Positions 50,223 through 59,516 of a stretch of 64,000 bases of DNA are shown in pieces; position 1 is the first letter of the stretch; every line of letters starts with the position of its first letter. The DNA is from Paenibacillus_T sp033239625 (GTDB lineage Bacteria > Bacillota > Bacilli > Paenibacillales > Paenibacillaceae), in the NCBI RefSeq assembly GCF_033239625.1, contig NZ_BTCK01000009.1:83546-147545 (forward strand), given 5' to 3'. A program made the translations under genes and the position numbers. The notes beneath the pieces are model-generated. The model saw only the letters and a program-made list of their open reading frames with translations. It was not told the origin of the DNA and ran no database searches.

Positions 50223-51482
50223 TCAAGCCGAATCGTAGACGTCAAGCGCCGCCTGCACGGCATCGCCTGCCGGCAGCTTCCAGCCTTCGCGAAGCAGCGA
50301 CGCCTCCAGCGACCCGAGCAGATGAAGCACGTTCGTCTGCCGGCAGCTGTAGCCCATCGTGCCAATCCGCCATATTTTCCCCTTCAGCGGTCCGAACGAG
50401 CTGGCGATTTCAACACCGAAGACGCGCAGCAGCCGTTCGCGCACCCGTTCTCCGTCAATGCCGTCCGGCACATTGACGCAGGTGACGACGGGCAGCTTGC
50501 AGCCGGGATCGCCATACAGCGCAAGTCCCATCGCGCGCAGGCCGGTCATCAACGCCCGTTCGTGCAGACGGTGGCGGGCGAAGCGCTCCTCCAGCCCTTC
50601 GGATAGCGCGATCCGGACTCCCTCCCGAAGCGCATACAGCATGGACGTCATTTCGGTGTGATGATTGAGCCGGGCGGGGCTCCAATAATCCTGCAATTGA
50701 CTCAAGTCAAGATAATTGCTTTGCACAGGCCGCACTGAAGGCGAATCATCGGTGCCGGAGCGGAGGCCGTGTTCGATCCGTTTGCGCGTCTGCAGCTTGC
50801 GTTCGGCGCGGTCGTTATACGTAACGGGCGCCATGCCGGACGGGATCGACAAGCATTTTTGCGTACCGCCGATGACCGCGTCCAGCTGCCATGCGTCCGT
50901 CTCCACCGGAACGCCGCCGATCGTGGCCACCGCGTCGACGACAAACAGGGCGCCGACTTCGCGGCATGCTGCACCGATACCCTCCAATGGCTGCAACCTT
51001 CCGGTCGATGTTTCGCCGTGCACGATCGCGACAAGATCGGGACGTTCCCGTTTGACGGCAGCCGCGATTTCCTCGGGGTCGAAGACTCCGCCCCATTCCC
51101 GCTCCATCACGATCACAGAAGCGCCGCATCGCTGGGCGATTTCATGCAGCAGATGGCCGAAACGGCCGTAAATGGGGATGAGCACCCGATCGCCTGGCGC
51201 GATCAAACTGTTCAGCACCGCCTCGATGCCGGAACGAGACGTGCCGTCGACAGGATACGCCCATTCGTTGTTGGTTTGAAACAAATGACGCAGCAGCTCC
51301 ATCGATTCGTTCATCAGCCGCGTGAATTCGGGATCGAATTGTCCCAGGATCGGATACGACAGCGCGCGCAGCACACGCGGCTCAGCCTCGACGGGACCGG
51401 GCGTCATAATGATGCGCGGAGAAGGAGACAATTCCGCGTAGGCAGATCGGTTGAAAGGCGCAAGGCCGAACGGTCGATTCAT
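50223..51482 (-). CDS. pucG: (S)-ureidoglycine--glyoxylate transaminase (PucG-like)
   Basis: 419 residues, PLP enzyme of the alanine-glyoxylate aminotransferase fold. The ATG at 51482 overlaps the stop of the previous gene; the longer open frame is a shadow. Marks: RIIMTPGPVEAEPRVLRALS, PVDGTSRSGIEAVLNSLIAP, VHGETSTGRLQPLEGIG, FVVDAVATIGGVPVETDAW and the PLP lysine in GGTQKCLSIPSG. In purine breakdown PucG moves the amino group of ureidoglycine to glyoxylate. Its place between allantoate hydrolase and a deaminase supports that over generic AGXT or serine-glyoxylate roles. Confidence 0.88.
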   Translation of the reverse strand: MNRPFGLAPFNRSAYAELSPSPRIIMTPGPVEAEPRVLRALSYPILGQFDPEFTRLMNESMELLRHLFQTNNEWAYPVDGTSRSGIEAVLNSLIAPGDRVLIPIYGRFGHLLHEIAQRCGASVIVMEREWGGVFDPEEIAAAVKRERPDLVAIVHGETSTGRLQPLEGIGAACREVGALFVVDAVATIGGVPVETDAWQLDAVIGGTQKCLSIPSGMAPVTYNDRAERKLQTRKRIEHGLRSGTDDSPSVRPVQSNYLDLSQLQDYWSPARLNHHTEMTSMLYALREGVRIALSEGLEERFARHRLHERALMTGLRAMGLALYGDPGCKLPVVTCVNVPDGIDGERVRERLLRVFGVEIASSFGPLKGKIWRIGTMGYSCRQTNVLHLLGSLEASLLREGWKLPAGDAVQAALDVYDSA

Positions 51483-52738
51483 CGCCGCCACTCCTGTCCA
51501 TAGGCTAATTCGTACAGGCAGTCCGCCAGGACGGCGGCGCCTTCCGTCAGCTGTTCCGGGGTCGAATATTCGTCCGATGAATGACTGACGCCTCCTCGGC
51601 TCGGCACGAACAACATCGCGGCGGGACAAACAGCGGCGAATAACTGGGCGTCGTGCCCCGCCCCGCTGACCATCCTCCTCGAAGAGTTGGCCCGCGCCAG
51701 ACAGGCGCGTTCCAGGAGACCGGTCAGTCCGTCGTCCATCTGCGTCGGCTTCGTCGCCAGCCAGCAGCGCGACTCGAAACCGAGTCCCCGGCTTCGAGCG
51801 ATCGCCTCGAAAGCGGCGAGCGTATCCCGGCAGAAAGACTCCAGCTTCAGTTCCTTGTCATGGCGGATATCGAGCGTGAAACGAACTTCGCCGGGAATGA
51901 CGTTCGGCGTGCCGGGCATCGTCTCGAGACGGCCGACGGTGGCAACGAGCGGATCGCCCGCCGCCTTCGCCCGCGTCTCGAGCAGCGCCAGCATCTCGAC
52001 CGCGCCGGCCAGCGCGTCGGCCCGCATCGACATCGGCGTCGTGCCTGCATGGTTGCTCGCCCCGGTCAGCGTGACGGCATAGCGGCGCTGGCCGACGATC
52101 GCCTCCACGAGCCCGATCTGTCGGCCCGAGCGCTCGAGTACAATGCCCTGCTCGATATGCAGTTCAACGAATGCGCCGATATCGCGGCGCAGACACGGCG
52201 TCTGCGTCTCTAGGCCGAAGCCGGCCGTGCGCATCGCCTCCGCAAGCGTAATCCCGTCCGCGTCGGCAATGCCTTCGCCGTCGTCGAAGCCATAGACGCC
52301 GGTCGCATTCCCGGACCCCCAGTAGGCGAGCGGAAAACGGCTGCCCTCTTCCTCGCAGAGCGACACGACCTCGAGCGTTCGAAGTGGCGCGCCGCAGGTT
52401 CTTTTGAGCGCGGCAAGCGCCATCAGACCGGCAACAACGCCATAGGAGCCGTCATACCGACCGCCGGAGCGGACGGTATCGACATGCGAGCCGGTCAGCA
52501 CGACCGGCGCTGCCGAGTCAGCGCCAAGCAGCCGCCCGTACAGATTGCCCGCGCGGTCGAAGCGCGTCTCGAGGCCTGCTACCCGCATTCGCTCCTCCAG
52601 GAACAGTTGGGCAGCCCGCCACGATTCCGTGTACAGCAACCGGGTGACGCCGCCGCCTTCTTCTGCGCCGAAGCCGGCCAGTTCATCGAGCAGTCCGGGA
52701 AGCTCCGCGAAGGCGGACATGTCCAGCGGCGGCCTCAT
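51479..52738 (-). CDS. pucF: Allantoate amidohydrolase
   Basis: 419 residues, M20-fold metal hydrolase. The ATG at 52738 overlaps the allantoinase stop (ATGA); a TTG/GTG-type start three codons before is less likely. Ligand motifs: LTGSHVDTVRSGGRYDG, CEEEGSRFPLAYWGSG, VELHIEQGIVLE, GASNHAGTTPMSMRADA and MVSGAGHDAQLFA. It opens allantoate to ureidoglycine, CO2 and ammonia. It is a paralogue of the carbamoyl hydrolase in the pyrimidine operon (27.3 kb); position between allantoinase and PucG assigns this copy to purines. Confidence 0.9.
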   Translation of the reverse strand: MRPPLDMSAFAELPGLLDELAGFGAEEGGGVTRLLYTESWRAAQLFLEERMRVAGLETRFDRAGNLYGRLLGADSAAPVVLTGSHVDTVRSGGRYDGSYGVVAGLMALAALKRTCGAPLRTLEVVSLCEEEGSRFPLAYWGSGNATGVYGFDDGEGIADADGITLAEAMRTAGFGLETQTPCLRRDIGAFVELHIEQGIVLERSGRQIGLVEAIVGQRRYAVTLTGASNHAGTTPMSMRADALAGAVEMLALLETRAKAAGDPLVATVGRLETMPGTPNVIPGEVRFTLDIRHDKELKLESFCRDTLAAFEAIARSRGLGFESRCWLATKPTQMDDGLTGLLERACLARANSSRRMVSGAGHDAQLFAAVCPAAMLFVPSRGGVSHSSDEYSTPEQLTEGAAVLADCLYELAYGQEWRR

Positions 52739-54267
52739 GACGACCATTCCTCATTGCTCGGCAACGGCAGCGAAGCCTGTCGGGATATTCGCTTCGCTGG
52801 GGCAGGCGTTTCCGCCGGGAGAACTGCCGCATGTTCTATCGGAGCTTCGCCCTCTCCCGCTGCTCTAAGCGGAACCGTTAACCGCAATCCACTGCCTGGC
52901 GTCACGCCTGCCCCTTCCATGTACACCGTCTTCCCGCGGCACAACGTCCGGACGACCTTGCACGTGAATCGGCGTCCGATGTACGGGTTGTGCGGGTGCC
53001 GTTGATAGAGTCCCTCGCGAGTCAACACATCAGATCGGTTTGGGTCGACGATCGCCAGATCGGCGTCGAAGCCTACCGAAATTTCGCCTTTGCGCGGATA
53101 GAGGCCGATGCGCCGAGCGGGATTGGCCGAAAGCGCCGCCGACAGCAGCTGCAGCGGAACGCCGCGCTTCACCCACCCTTCCTCAAGCATCAGCTCCAGC
53201 GTATTTTGCGCGCCGGCGATACCGCCCCACGCGTCGAAGAACGACAGCCCGGTCGCCGTCTTCATCGATTCCGGGCACGGCGAATGATCGGAAGCGACCA
53301 GATCGATCGCTCCTACCATCAGGCGGGACCACAATCCCTCCCTTCGGCTTTCGTCGCGCAGCGGCGGCGCGCATTTGGCCGCTGGACCGATGAGCGCCAT
53401 GTCGTCCTCTGTCAGCGTCAAATAGTGCGGGCACGTCTCCGCGCTGACATCGATGCCTCTCCGCTTAGCTGCAGCGATCAAGTCAATTGCTTCCGGCGTG
53501 CTGATGTGGACGAAATGGAGACGGCAGCCCGTCTCCTCAGCGAGCTCAAGCGCTTCGCCAACCGCAGCCAGTTCGGCTGCTGCCGGTCGCGACGCGGCAA
53601 AGTCCCTCGCTTCCGTCCGTCTCTCGGCTGCCATTCGCGCCGCAAGATGCGAAGTCATCGATTCGCTCTCCGCATGCAGCGCGAGCAGGCCGCCGAACGC
53701 CGCGATCCTGCGCATTCCTTCCCGCAGCGCCTCTCGGCCGATTTCGCGGAACCGCCCTTCGCCCTCGCCGCCCGGATTCGACATGAACGCTTTGAAGCCG
53801 ACGACTCCGGCGGCCGCCAATTCCGCCAATCGGTCCGCATTACCCGGAACGAGCCCGCCCCAGAAGGCGTAATCGACAGCGGAAGCGCCCTCGGCGAGCT
53901 GTGCCTTCAATGCCAACGCTCCCGCATCGCCCGTCGCCGGATTTCCGTTCACCGGCATATCCGCGTAAGTCGTGCAACCGCCGGCCGCCAGCGCCGCCGA
54001 GCCGGTAGCGAAGCCTTCCCAATGACCGAAATTCGGCTCGTTTAAATGCACATGAACGTCGACAATCCCTGCCATGACGAGCAGACCGTCCGCATCGATC
54101 GTTTCCGCAGCCCGGCCTGCGCCGTCGATGAGATCCGCATCCGCGACGGCGGCGATCCGTCCGTCCTTCACGGCGATGTCAACCTTCTTCGCTCCAGAAG
54201 GAAGTACGGCTGTGCCTCGCCGTATGATCAAATCGTAGCAATCCCCCAGTTGCTCCAGTACCCCCAT
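52735..54267 (-). CDS. allB: Allantoinase with an unusual C-terminal extension
   Basis: 510 residues; opens allantoin to allantoate. Metal ligands: DVHVHLNEP (His72, His74), the carboxylated lysine Lys159 in GVVGFKAFMSN, ALHAESESM, HFVHISTPEA and ASDHSPCPESMK, the last typical of allantoinase. FEGF-like HWEGFATGSAALAAGGCTT also fits. After the usual end (about residue 455, VYMEGAGVTPGSG) a further 50 residues rich in Ala, Glu and Pro follow, ending SLPLPSNEEWSS, which are not part of the family and look disordered. Confidence 0.92.
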   Translation of the reverse strand: MGVLEQLGDCYDLIIRRGTAVLPSGAKKVDIAVKDGRIAAVADADLIDGAGRAAETIDADGLLVMAGIVDVHVHLNEPNFGHWEGFATGSAALAAGGCTTYADMPVNGNPATGDAGALALKAQLAEGASAVDYAFWGGLVPGNADRLAELAAAGVVGFKAFMSNPGGEGEGRFREIGREALREGMRRIAAFGGLLALHAESESMTSHLAARMAAERRTEARDFAASRPAAAELAAVGEALELAEETGCRLHFVHISTPEAIDLIAAAKRRGIDVSAETCPHYLTLTEDDMALIGPAAKCAPPLRDESRREGLWSRLMVGAIDLVASDHSPCPESMKTATGLSFFDAWGGIAGAQNTLELMLEEGWVKRGVPLQLLSAALSANPARRIGLYPRKGEISVGFDADLAIVDPNRSDVLTREGLYQRHPHNPYIGRRFTCKVVRTLCRGKTVYMEGAGVTPGSGLRLTVPLRAAGEGEAPIEHAAVLPAETPAPAKRISRQASLPLPSNEEWSS

Positions 54268-54273
54268 GTCGTT

Positions 54274-54693
54274 TCAGCTCCCCCGATACGTGCTATAGCC
54301 GCCGGGCGCTGCCAGCAGGGGGATATGATAATGCGCTTCCGGATCGGTCACCCGGAACCGAACCGGCACCTGCTCCAGCAGCTGCGCCGGTGCGGCCGCC
54401 TTCGCGCCGGCGGACACGCCTGCGATTTCTTCCCCGCTGCAAGCTTCGCCTTCGGCATCCATTATGCCGCCAAAATAACCGCCGATATGGAACAGCAGCT
54501 CGTACACGCCGCACTCCAGACAACCCTCCGCCAGCAATGGCTGATTAAGCCTGCCGTCGGCGTTGGTGACCGCTTCCGTCACGAACGCGCCTGGCGGCGT
54601 TCCGTCCAGCCGCCACAGCTGCACCTTCACTCCGGGGGCGGGCCGCCCGCGCGATACGTCCAGCACATGAGTCGTCAGCCGCCCCCCGCTCAT
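54274..54693 (-). CDS. pucM: 5-hydroxyisourate hydrolase with an internal insertion
   Basis: 139 residues, transthyretin-like fold. The family signature is present at both ends: LTTHVLDVSRGRPAPGVKVQ (catalytic His) and the C-terminal YHIPLLAAPGGYSTYRGS with the diagnostic Tyr-Arg-Gly-Ser. Normal members have about 115 residues; the extra length is an Ala/Glu/Gly-rich loop at about 78-105 (DAEGEACSGEEIAGVSAGAK). It converts 5-hydroxyisourate made by urate oxidase to OHCU. The ATG overlaps the urate oxidase stop. Confidence 0.92.
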   Translation of the reverse strand: MSGGRLTTHVLDVSRGRPAPGVKVQLWRLDGTPPGAFVTEAVTNADGRLNQPLLAEGCLECGVYELLFHIGGYFGGIMDAEGEACSGEEIAGVSAGAKAAAPAQLLEQVPVRFRVTDPEAHYHIPLLAAPGGYSTYRGS

Positions 54694-55667
54694 GCCGACA
54701 CCTCCGACATATCGTCGCGTACGGCGAGCAGATCGTCCTTCGTCATCGAGAAACCCTGGAAGCCGAACGGCGGACGCGGTTCAGTGAACACGCCCGGCGC
54801 TCCGCCGGCCGCTGGCTCCACGACGGTTTCCCATGTCCGATTGTTCGATTCGAACCTCACCTCCGCCAATTGCGGGAATCGGGTAAGCAACCGCTGGCCG
54901 ATCAGCCAGATCAAATATTGAATGGACGGCGTCTCGAACTCGTAGAACACGTTATGCGCAATGTCGCGCACCTGCTCGGCAGGGACGTAGCGCCCCTTCT
55001 CCGGTTGCAGCGCCTCCTCCGGATCATCGTAGCGCCACTGCAGATCGAGGAAAATAAACAGCGGCCGATCCTGTGCTTCCGGCAACGTCGTATATTCATC
55101 GCGGATGAAGCCGGCAAACGAGCTGCCGCTCACCTTGATGAGCTGCAGCTCCGTTAAGCCGCACCAGTGAGAGGCGATTGCCGAGCCGCCCGACGAATTG
55201 CGCACGACCTCCATGCCGGCGCTTGCATGGTCGTTATGGGAACGCCGGTATACGAGATCGTTGTTCATGAATCCGCCTGGCCCTGGCACGGCGAGCGGCT
55301 CGAACGGAATCCGGTCCGCGCTCAGCTCCACGCAGTCGATATGCGGATATACCGCCAGAAAACGTTCGGCCAGATAAGCAAGCAGCCCTTCAGTCGTGCT
55401 CCCGTCGAACGAAGCCGACTGGCGCAAAATGAAATTTTTCATCGAATCGGTGGCAACGACCTGTCGGTTGTCCCCTTCGGTGAAGGAAGTCAGAAGCGCT
55501 TCGCCGCTGACGGCGAACTTGACGTTGTGGGCGAAGATGACGTTGCGCGTTTCGGTGTAAGGCGATTCCGGTATCGGCGGCGCTTCAAGCGGGCGAGCGT
55601 AAGTCCGGTAAACGAGCACGTCGCCTTTCCCGTAATAGAGCGTGCGTCCGCACGGTAGTTTCCGCAT
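54690..55667 (-). CDS. pucL: Urate oxidase (uricase)
   Basis: 325 residues, cofactor-free enzyme that oxidises urate with O2 to 5-hydroxyisourate. YYGKGDVLVYRTYA holds the catalytic Lys14, and VVATDSMKNFIL the Thr73 partner; EYTTLPEAQDRPLFIFLDLQ and the later FEFETPSIQYLIW are typical. In B. subtilis PucL the OHCU decarboxylase is fused to the N-terminus; here that activity is a separate gene 25 bp upstream. AAGGA lies 10 bases before the ATG. Confidence 0.93.
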   Translation of the reverse strand: MRKLPCGRTLYYGKGDVLVYRTYARPLEAPPIPESPYTETRNVIFAHNVKFAVSGEALLTSFTEGDNRQVVATDSMKNFILRQSASFDGSTTEGLLAYLAERFLAVYPHIDCVELSADRIPFEPLAVPGPGGFMNNDLVYRRSHNDHASAGMEVVRNSSGGSAIASHWCGLTELQLIKVSGSSFAGFIRDEYTTLPEAQDRPLFIFLDLQWRYDDPEEALQPEKGRYVPAEQVRDIAHNVFYEFETPSIQYLIWLIGQRLLTRFPQLAEVRFESNNRTWETVVEPAAGGAPGVFTEPRPPFGFQGFSMTKDDLLAVRDDMSEVSA

Positions 55668-55692
55668 AGCAATCTCGTCCTTTCGTTCTGAG

Positions 55693-56211
55693 TTAGGAGC
55701 AGATGATGCGACCGAGACGGAGTTCGGAGATGCGGGCGATTTCAGCCAGCGCCAGCCTCCGTTCGGATTCCGGTTCGCCGGCGATTCGAAGACGCATCGC
55801 TTCGGCGATATCTCCCTTCGTCCGGCCCGCGACCGCGAGTATGAACGGGAAACCGAACTTCTCCTTATACGTCCGGTTCATTTCGTCGAAATTGTCGTAT
55901 TCCGCCGGCGTCAGCGAATCCAGACCGGCGCCTTGCTGCTCCTCCGCCGACAACGCCGTTACTTTAAGCCGGGTCGCGAGGTCCGGGTGGGCGCGCAGGA
56001 GAGCTAGCACTTCGTCCGGGGAGGCCCCCTCGACCTGCCGCAGCATCGCCTCATGGAGATGCGCCAAGGATCGGAACGGTCTCTCGTTCCACGTCCGCTC
56101 CGCGATCCAAGAAGAATGCTCGAAAACCGGTCCGAGCAGTTCGTTGAAGCGAGCTTCGTTCAAGCCGTTGATGTGTGCGATCGTCATTCGTTCGTCGTTG
56201 AGATCGCTCAT
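55693..56211 (-). CDS. uraD: OHCU decarboxylase
   Basis: 172 residues. The ATG at 56211 overlaps the stop of the guanine deaminase gene (ATGA) and has GGGGG 8 bases upstream. Key motifs: the catalytic-area HPDLATRLK, SAEEQQGAGLDSLTPAEYDN, and NRTYKEKFGFPFILAVAGRT, nearly invariant in the family. It makes (S)-allantoin from OHCU. It is encoded on its own rather than fused to uricase. Confidence 0.92.
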   Translation of the reverse strand: MSDLNDERMTIAHINGLNEARFNELLGPVFEHSSWIAERTWNERPFRSLAHLHEAMLRQVEGASPDEVLALLRAHPDLATRLKVTALSAEEQQGAGLDSLTPAEYDNFDEMNRTYKEKFGFPFILAVAGRTKGDIAEAMRLRIAGEPESERRLALAEIARISELRLGRIICS

Positions 56212-56699
56212 ACCCAATACCCCCTATGCACGGCTATGATTTCTTCCTCCAGCTCGGGAAAAGGCCCGATCACCGTGACCGGTTTACGTCCTCGCCGGAA
56301 AACATCCCTGCAGGGGAGGTCGAGCGTCGGATTTTGCGGGTGGTCGCCCGTCAATCCGCCTAGCCGCTTCTCCGATATGCCGTACACAACGGTACCGACA
56401 TTACCCCAGTAGACCGCCCCGGCGCACATGGCGCATGGTTCTGCCGTCGTATACAGCGTGCAGGTCCACAGCGTCTCCTTCGTATATCGTTTCGAAACCT
56501 CTTCCATCAGCATCGTCTCGGCATGGCCCGTGCACGATGATTCCGTGATCTCCACATTGCCTTGCTCCCACAGCACGTCGCCTTTCGGGTCTGCCAGCAG
56601 ACAGCCGAAAGGCGTGTTGCCGGCCGATCTCGCCTGACGAGAAATTTCGATGCACAAGCGCAGTAGACGAAGATGTTCCTCGTGCTTTCGTTCGCTCAA
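56208..56699 (-). CDS. guaD: Guanine deaminase of the CMP/dCMP deaminase family
   Basis: 163 residues. The TTG at 56699 overlaps the stop of the small XDH subunit and has GGAGGG 7 bases upstream; the open frame before it is a shadow. Zinc site: His59-Ala-Glu61 (TGHAETMLM) and Cys89, Cys92 (TTAEPCAMCAGAVYWG). GNTPFGCLLADPKGDVLWEQ and the C-terminal aromatic end (HRGYWV) match the GuaD type that turns guanine into xanthine, feeding xanthine dehydrogenase. Confidence 0.9.
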   Translation of the reverse strand: MSERKHEEHLRLLRLCIEISRQARSAGNTPFGCLLADPKGDVLWEQGNVEITESSCTGHAETMLMEEVSKRYTKETLWTCTLYTTAEPCAMCAGAVYWGNVGTVVYGISEKRLGGLTGDHPQNPTLDLPCRDVFRRGRKPVTVIGPFPELEEEIIAVHRGYWV

Positions 56700-57199
56700 C
56701 CCATTTCCCTCCTCATTTCCCCCGCCCGACGGACCGCCCGAAGGATGCCTCCGTAGCCCGTGCATCGGCACAAATTGCCCGAAAGCGCCTCCTCGACCTC
56801 TTCCTGAGAAGGATTCGCATTCGCGTCTAACAGCGCTGCAGCGGATACGACCATCCCTGGCGTGCAGTACCCGCACTGGAAGCCGCCTTCCTCCAAAAAA
56901 GCGCGCTGAACGGGGTGCATGGCGCCGTCCGCGATGCCCTCGATCGTCGTAATCGACCGCCCTTCGCACTGATAGGCCATCGTCAGGCAGGCATTGACCG
57001 GCGAGCCGTCGATCAGTACCATGCAGGCGCCGCAGCGGCCGATCTCGCAGGAACGTTTCGTCCCGGTCAACGCCAGATCGTCGCGGATCACGTCGAGCAG
57101 CCGTCTTGACGGCGCGATCGCGAGCCGCACCGGAATGCCGTTCACGTCGGCCTCCCATTCCTCCGACATCGCCGCTTTCCGCACCGCTTCATCGTTCAT
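56696..57199 (-). CDS. pucE: Xanthine dehydrogenase, 2Fe-2S subunit
   Basis: 167 residues from the ATG at 57199, which overlaps the end of the large-subunit gene. Two 2Fe-2S clusters are fully represented: plant-type Cys51, Cys56, Cys59, Cys71 (CEIGRCGACM) and the second Cys109, Cys112, Cys144, Cys146 (CGYC, CRC). It carries electrons from the molybdenum site to the FAD subunit. The gene order FAD, Mo, Fe-S is the reverse of some relatives but common. Confidence 0.93.
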   Translation of the reverse strand: MNDEAVRKAAMSEEWEADVNGIPVRLAIAPSRRLLDVIRDDLALTGTKRSCEIGRCGACMVLIDGSPVNACLTMAYQCEGRSITTIEGIADGAMHPVQRAFLEEGGFQCGYCTPGMVVSAAALLDANANPSQEEVEEALSGNLCRCTGYGGILRAVRRAGEMRREMG

Positions 57200-59504
57200 T
57201 GCCCATCGCCTCCTTGCTCCGAATAGGAGCTGACTCCTGCAGCAGCGCTGGGTCGATCGGCAGACGATCAATCCAGCGGCCGACGGCGTGCCGGATCGCT
57301 GATGCGATTGCCGGCGCGAGGCCGATCGAGCCGATCTCCCCTACGCCTCGCGGACCATGCTCGTCGCCTTCGGGCAAGTCCTCGATCGGCACCACCTCGA
57401 CCGAACCTGACTGATCGGCGATCGTCGGCACGAGGTAAGTGTCGAAATTGTTCGTCACGTACCGCCCGCCTTCCATGACCGCCTCCTCCAGCAGCGCATA
57501 GCCGAGCGCCATCGAGCTGCCGCCTTCGATTTGGCCGAGAAAGCCCTGCGGGTTCATGACCGGTCCCGCAGCAACGGCGTGGAACTGGTCGAGCACGCGA
57601 ATTCTTCCGGTCAGCCGATTGATTTCCACCTTAACCGCCACGGCAGCGTGGCTGTACAAATAATGGGCGCCGATGTGTTTCGAGTCCGAGGTCGGGTAAT
57701 GGACCGCAGTTTCGCACGCGATCGGCTCCGCAAGCGTCGCAGCCAAATCGGTGTAACTGACGGCCATGTCTCCTGTCGACCGCCATCGCGCGCCGCCCTC
57801 TCCGAGCCGCAGCGTCGCGGGCGACGCGCCGACCGACTTGCCGGCCGCTTCCAGCATCAGCTCGGCAAAAGGCTCCTTGAGTTGCTCGAGCGCCTTCCAC
57901 ATCATCGTAGTTGCACGCGACGCCGTGGTGGAACCGCTGTTCGGCACGGCGTCGGTATCTCCGATTACGATCCGCACGTCGCTCGCCGCGAGTCCAAGGC
58001 GCTCGATCATCATTTGCTCCAGCGTCGCGATCAGCCCCTGACCGCATTCCTCGAAACCGAAGGCGGCTTCGATTTTGCCGTCTTTGCGCAGCGTCAGTCG
58101 CCCACCGGACGGATCCGGAATGCCGACCCCGAGACCGGCGCCGTGCATGACCATCGCCGCGCCGATGCCGGTGACCAGCCATGGCTTCCGTGCTTCGCGA
58201 CGGTAATCGATATCGGCGGATTCGTCATGTTCGCCAATCCGCTCCCGCCACAGCCGACTCTCCCGCAGCGACGTCCATACGCGCTCCGCGCCATCCGTCT
58301 TCGCGATCGGCTGCCCGAACGGCCCTGTTCCGTCATCCTCCGGCTTCAGATTCAGTTTGCGAAACGCCCACGAGTCGAGTCCGGCCGCTTCCGCGAGCCG
58401 GTCCATTTGCCCCTCGAGGGCAAAAATCGCCTGATTGCCGCCGAAGCCGCGAAACTCGCCGGACATCCCGTTATTCGTGAAGACCGATCGGCTAGCCGCA
58501 TCTACCGCGCCGAACGCGTACGAGCCGATTGCGTGCTCGGTCGCGAAGTTAAGCACCTCCGCTCCTAACGTAGCGTACGGACCGGTGTCGGCAACGATCC
58601 GGACCAGGTGGGCGGCGATTCGACCGTCTTTGTCGATGCCGGTCTTCATGCGGATGACCATCGGATGGCGCTTCAGACCGGATCGAACGGACTCCTGGCG
58701 GGAGTTGTGGATTTTCACCGGACGACTCGCGGCGCATGCGAGCAGCGCGCCGTAGGGCTGGACGTTCAGCTCGTCCTTGCCGCCGAACGAACCGCCGATC
58801 GGGCTCGATACGATTCTGATCCGTTCTTCCGGCATCGCCAGTATTCGCGAGAGCTGCAGCCGGTCCATCAAGCCGTGCTGCGTCGGCGCATACACCGTCA
58901 GCCGACCGTCCGGCTCCGGCACGAACAGGCCGCCCTCCGTTTCCATGTAGGCGTGCATTTGGCGCGGCGTCCGGTACGTCTCCTCGACGATATGCACGCA
59001 TCCGGCGAAAGCCGCATCGATGTCATCCTTCGTGTATGCGATCTCGTGCAGTACGTTGCCTTCCGGATGCAGCAGAGGCGCCCCCGGCGCAAGCGACCGC
59101 TCGGGATCGTCCAGCACCTGCAAAGGCTCGTAATCCACCTCGATCAGCGAGAGCGCCAGCTCCGCCAGCTCCAGCGACTCCGCCGCTACGGCCGCCACAG
59201 CGTCGCCGACGTACCGGACGCGGTCTTCGCAGAACACCGGCTGGTCCTGACGGGCGATGCCGAAACGATTCAGACCGGGCACGTCGGCGCAGGTCAGCAC
59301 CGCCGCGACGCCGTCCAGCTGCCTGGCCGCATCCGTGCGAATCGACCGGATCGCTGCGTGCGGATGCGAGCTCCGGAGCACCATGCCGTGCAGCATGTTC
59401 GGTGCGGTCATGTCGGTCAAATACATCAGCGCGCCGCTTACCTTCTCCGGACCGTCAGGCCTGGTGCGCCATCTGTCCCCGCTGTTTTGCCGATTCAGCC
59501 GCAT
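57189..59504 (-). CDS. pucD: Xanthine dehydrogenase, molybdopterin-binding subunit
   Basis: 771 residues, oxidising hypoxanthine and xanthine to urate. Molybdopterin and active-site motifs: GGSFGGKDELNVQPYGALLA (about 245-265), GEFRGFGGNQAIFALEGQMD (about 350), GFEECGQGLIATLEQ, and near the end HGPRGVGEIGSIGLAPAIASA with the catalytic Glu. AGGAGGGG lies before the ATG. It ends 11 bases inside the small-subunit gene, so the two are coupled. Confidence 0.93.
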   Translation of the reverse strand: MRLNRQNSGDRWRTRPDGPEKVSGALMYLTDMTAPNMLHGMVLRSSHPHAAIRSIRTDAARQLDGVAAVLTCADVPGLNRFGIARQDQPVFCEDRVRYVGDAVAAVAAESLELAELALSLIEVDYEPLQVLDDPERSLAPGAPLLHPEGNVLHEIAYTKDDIDAAFAGCVHIVEETYRTPRQMHAYMETEGGLFVPEPDGRLTVYAPTQHGLMDRLQLSRILAMPEERIRIVSSPIGGSFGGKDELNVQPYGALLACAASRPVKIHNSRQESVRSGLKRHPMVIRMKTGIDKDGRIAAHLVRIVADTGPYATLGAEVLNFATEHAIGSYAFGAVDAASRSVFTNNGMSGEFRGFGGNQAIFALEGQMDRLAEAAGLDSWAFRKLNLKPEDDGTGPFGQPIAKTDGAERVWTSLRESRLWRERIGEHDESADIDYRREARKPWLVTGIGAAMVMHGAGLGVGIPDPSGGRLTLRKDGKIEAAFGFEECGQGLIATLEQMMIERLGLAASDVRIVIGDTDAVPNSGSTTASRATTMMWKALEQLKEPFAELMLEAAGKSVGASPATLRLGEGGARWRSTGDMAVSYTDLAATLAEPIACETAVHYPTSDSKHIGAHYLYSHAAVAVKVEINRLTGRIRVLDQFHAVAAGPVMNPQGFLGQIEGGSSMALGYALLEEAVMEGGRYVTNNFDTYLVPTIADQSGSVEVVPIEDLPEGDEHGPRGVGEIGSIGLAPAIASAIRHAVGRWIDRLPIDPALLQESAPIRSKEAMGNER

Positions 59505-59516
59505 TGGCGCCCCTCC

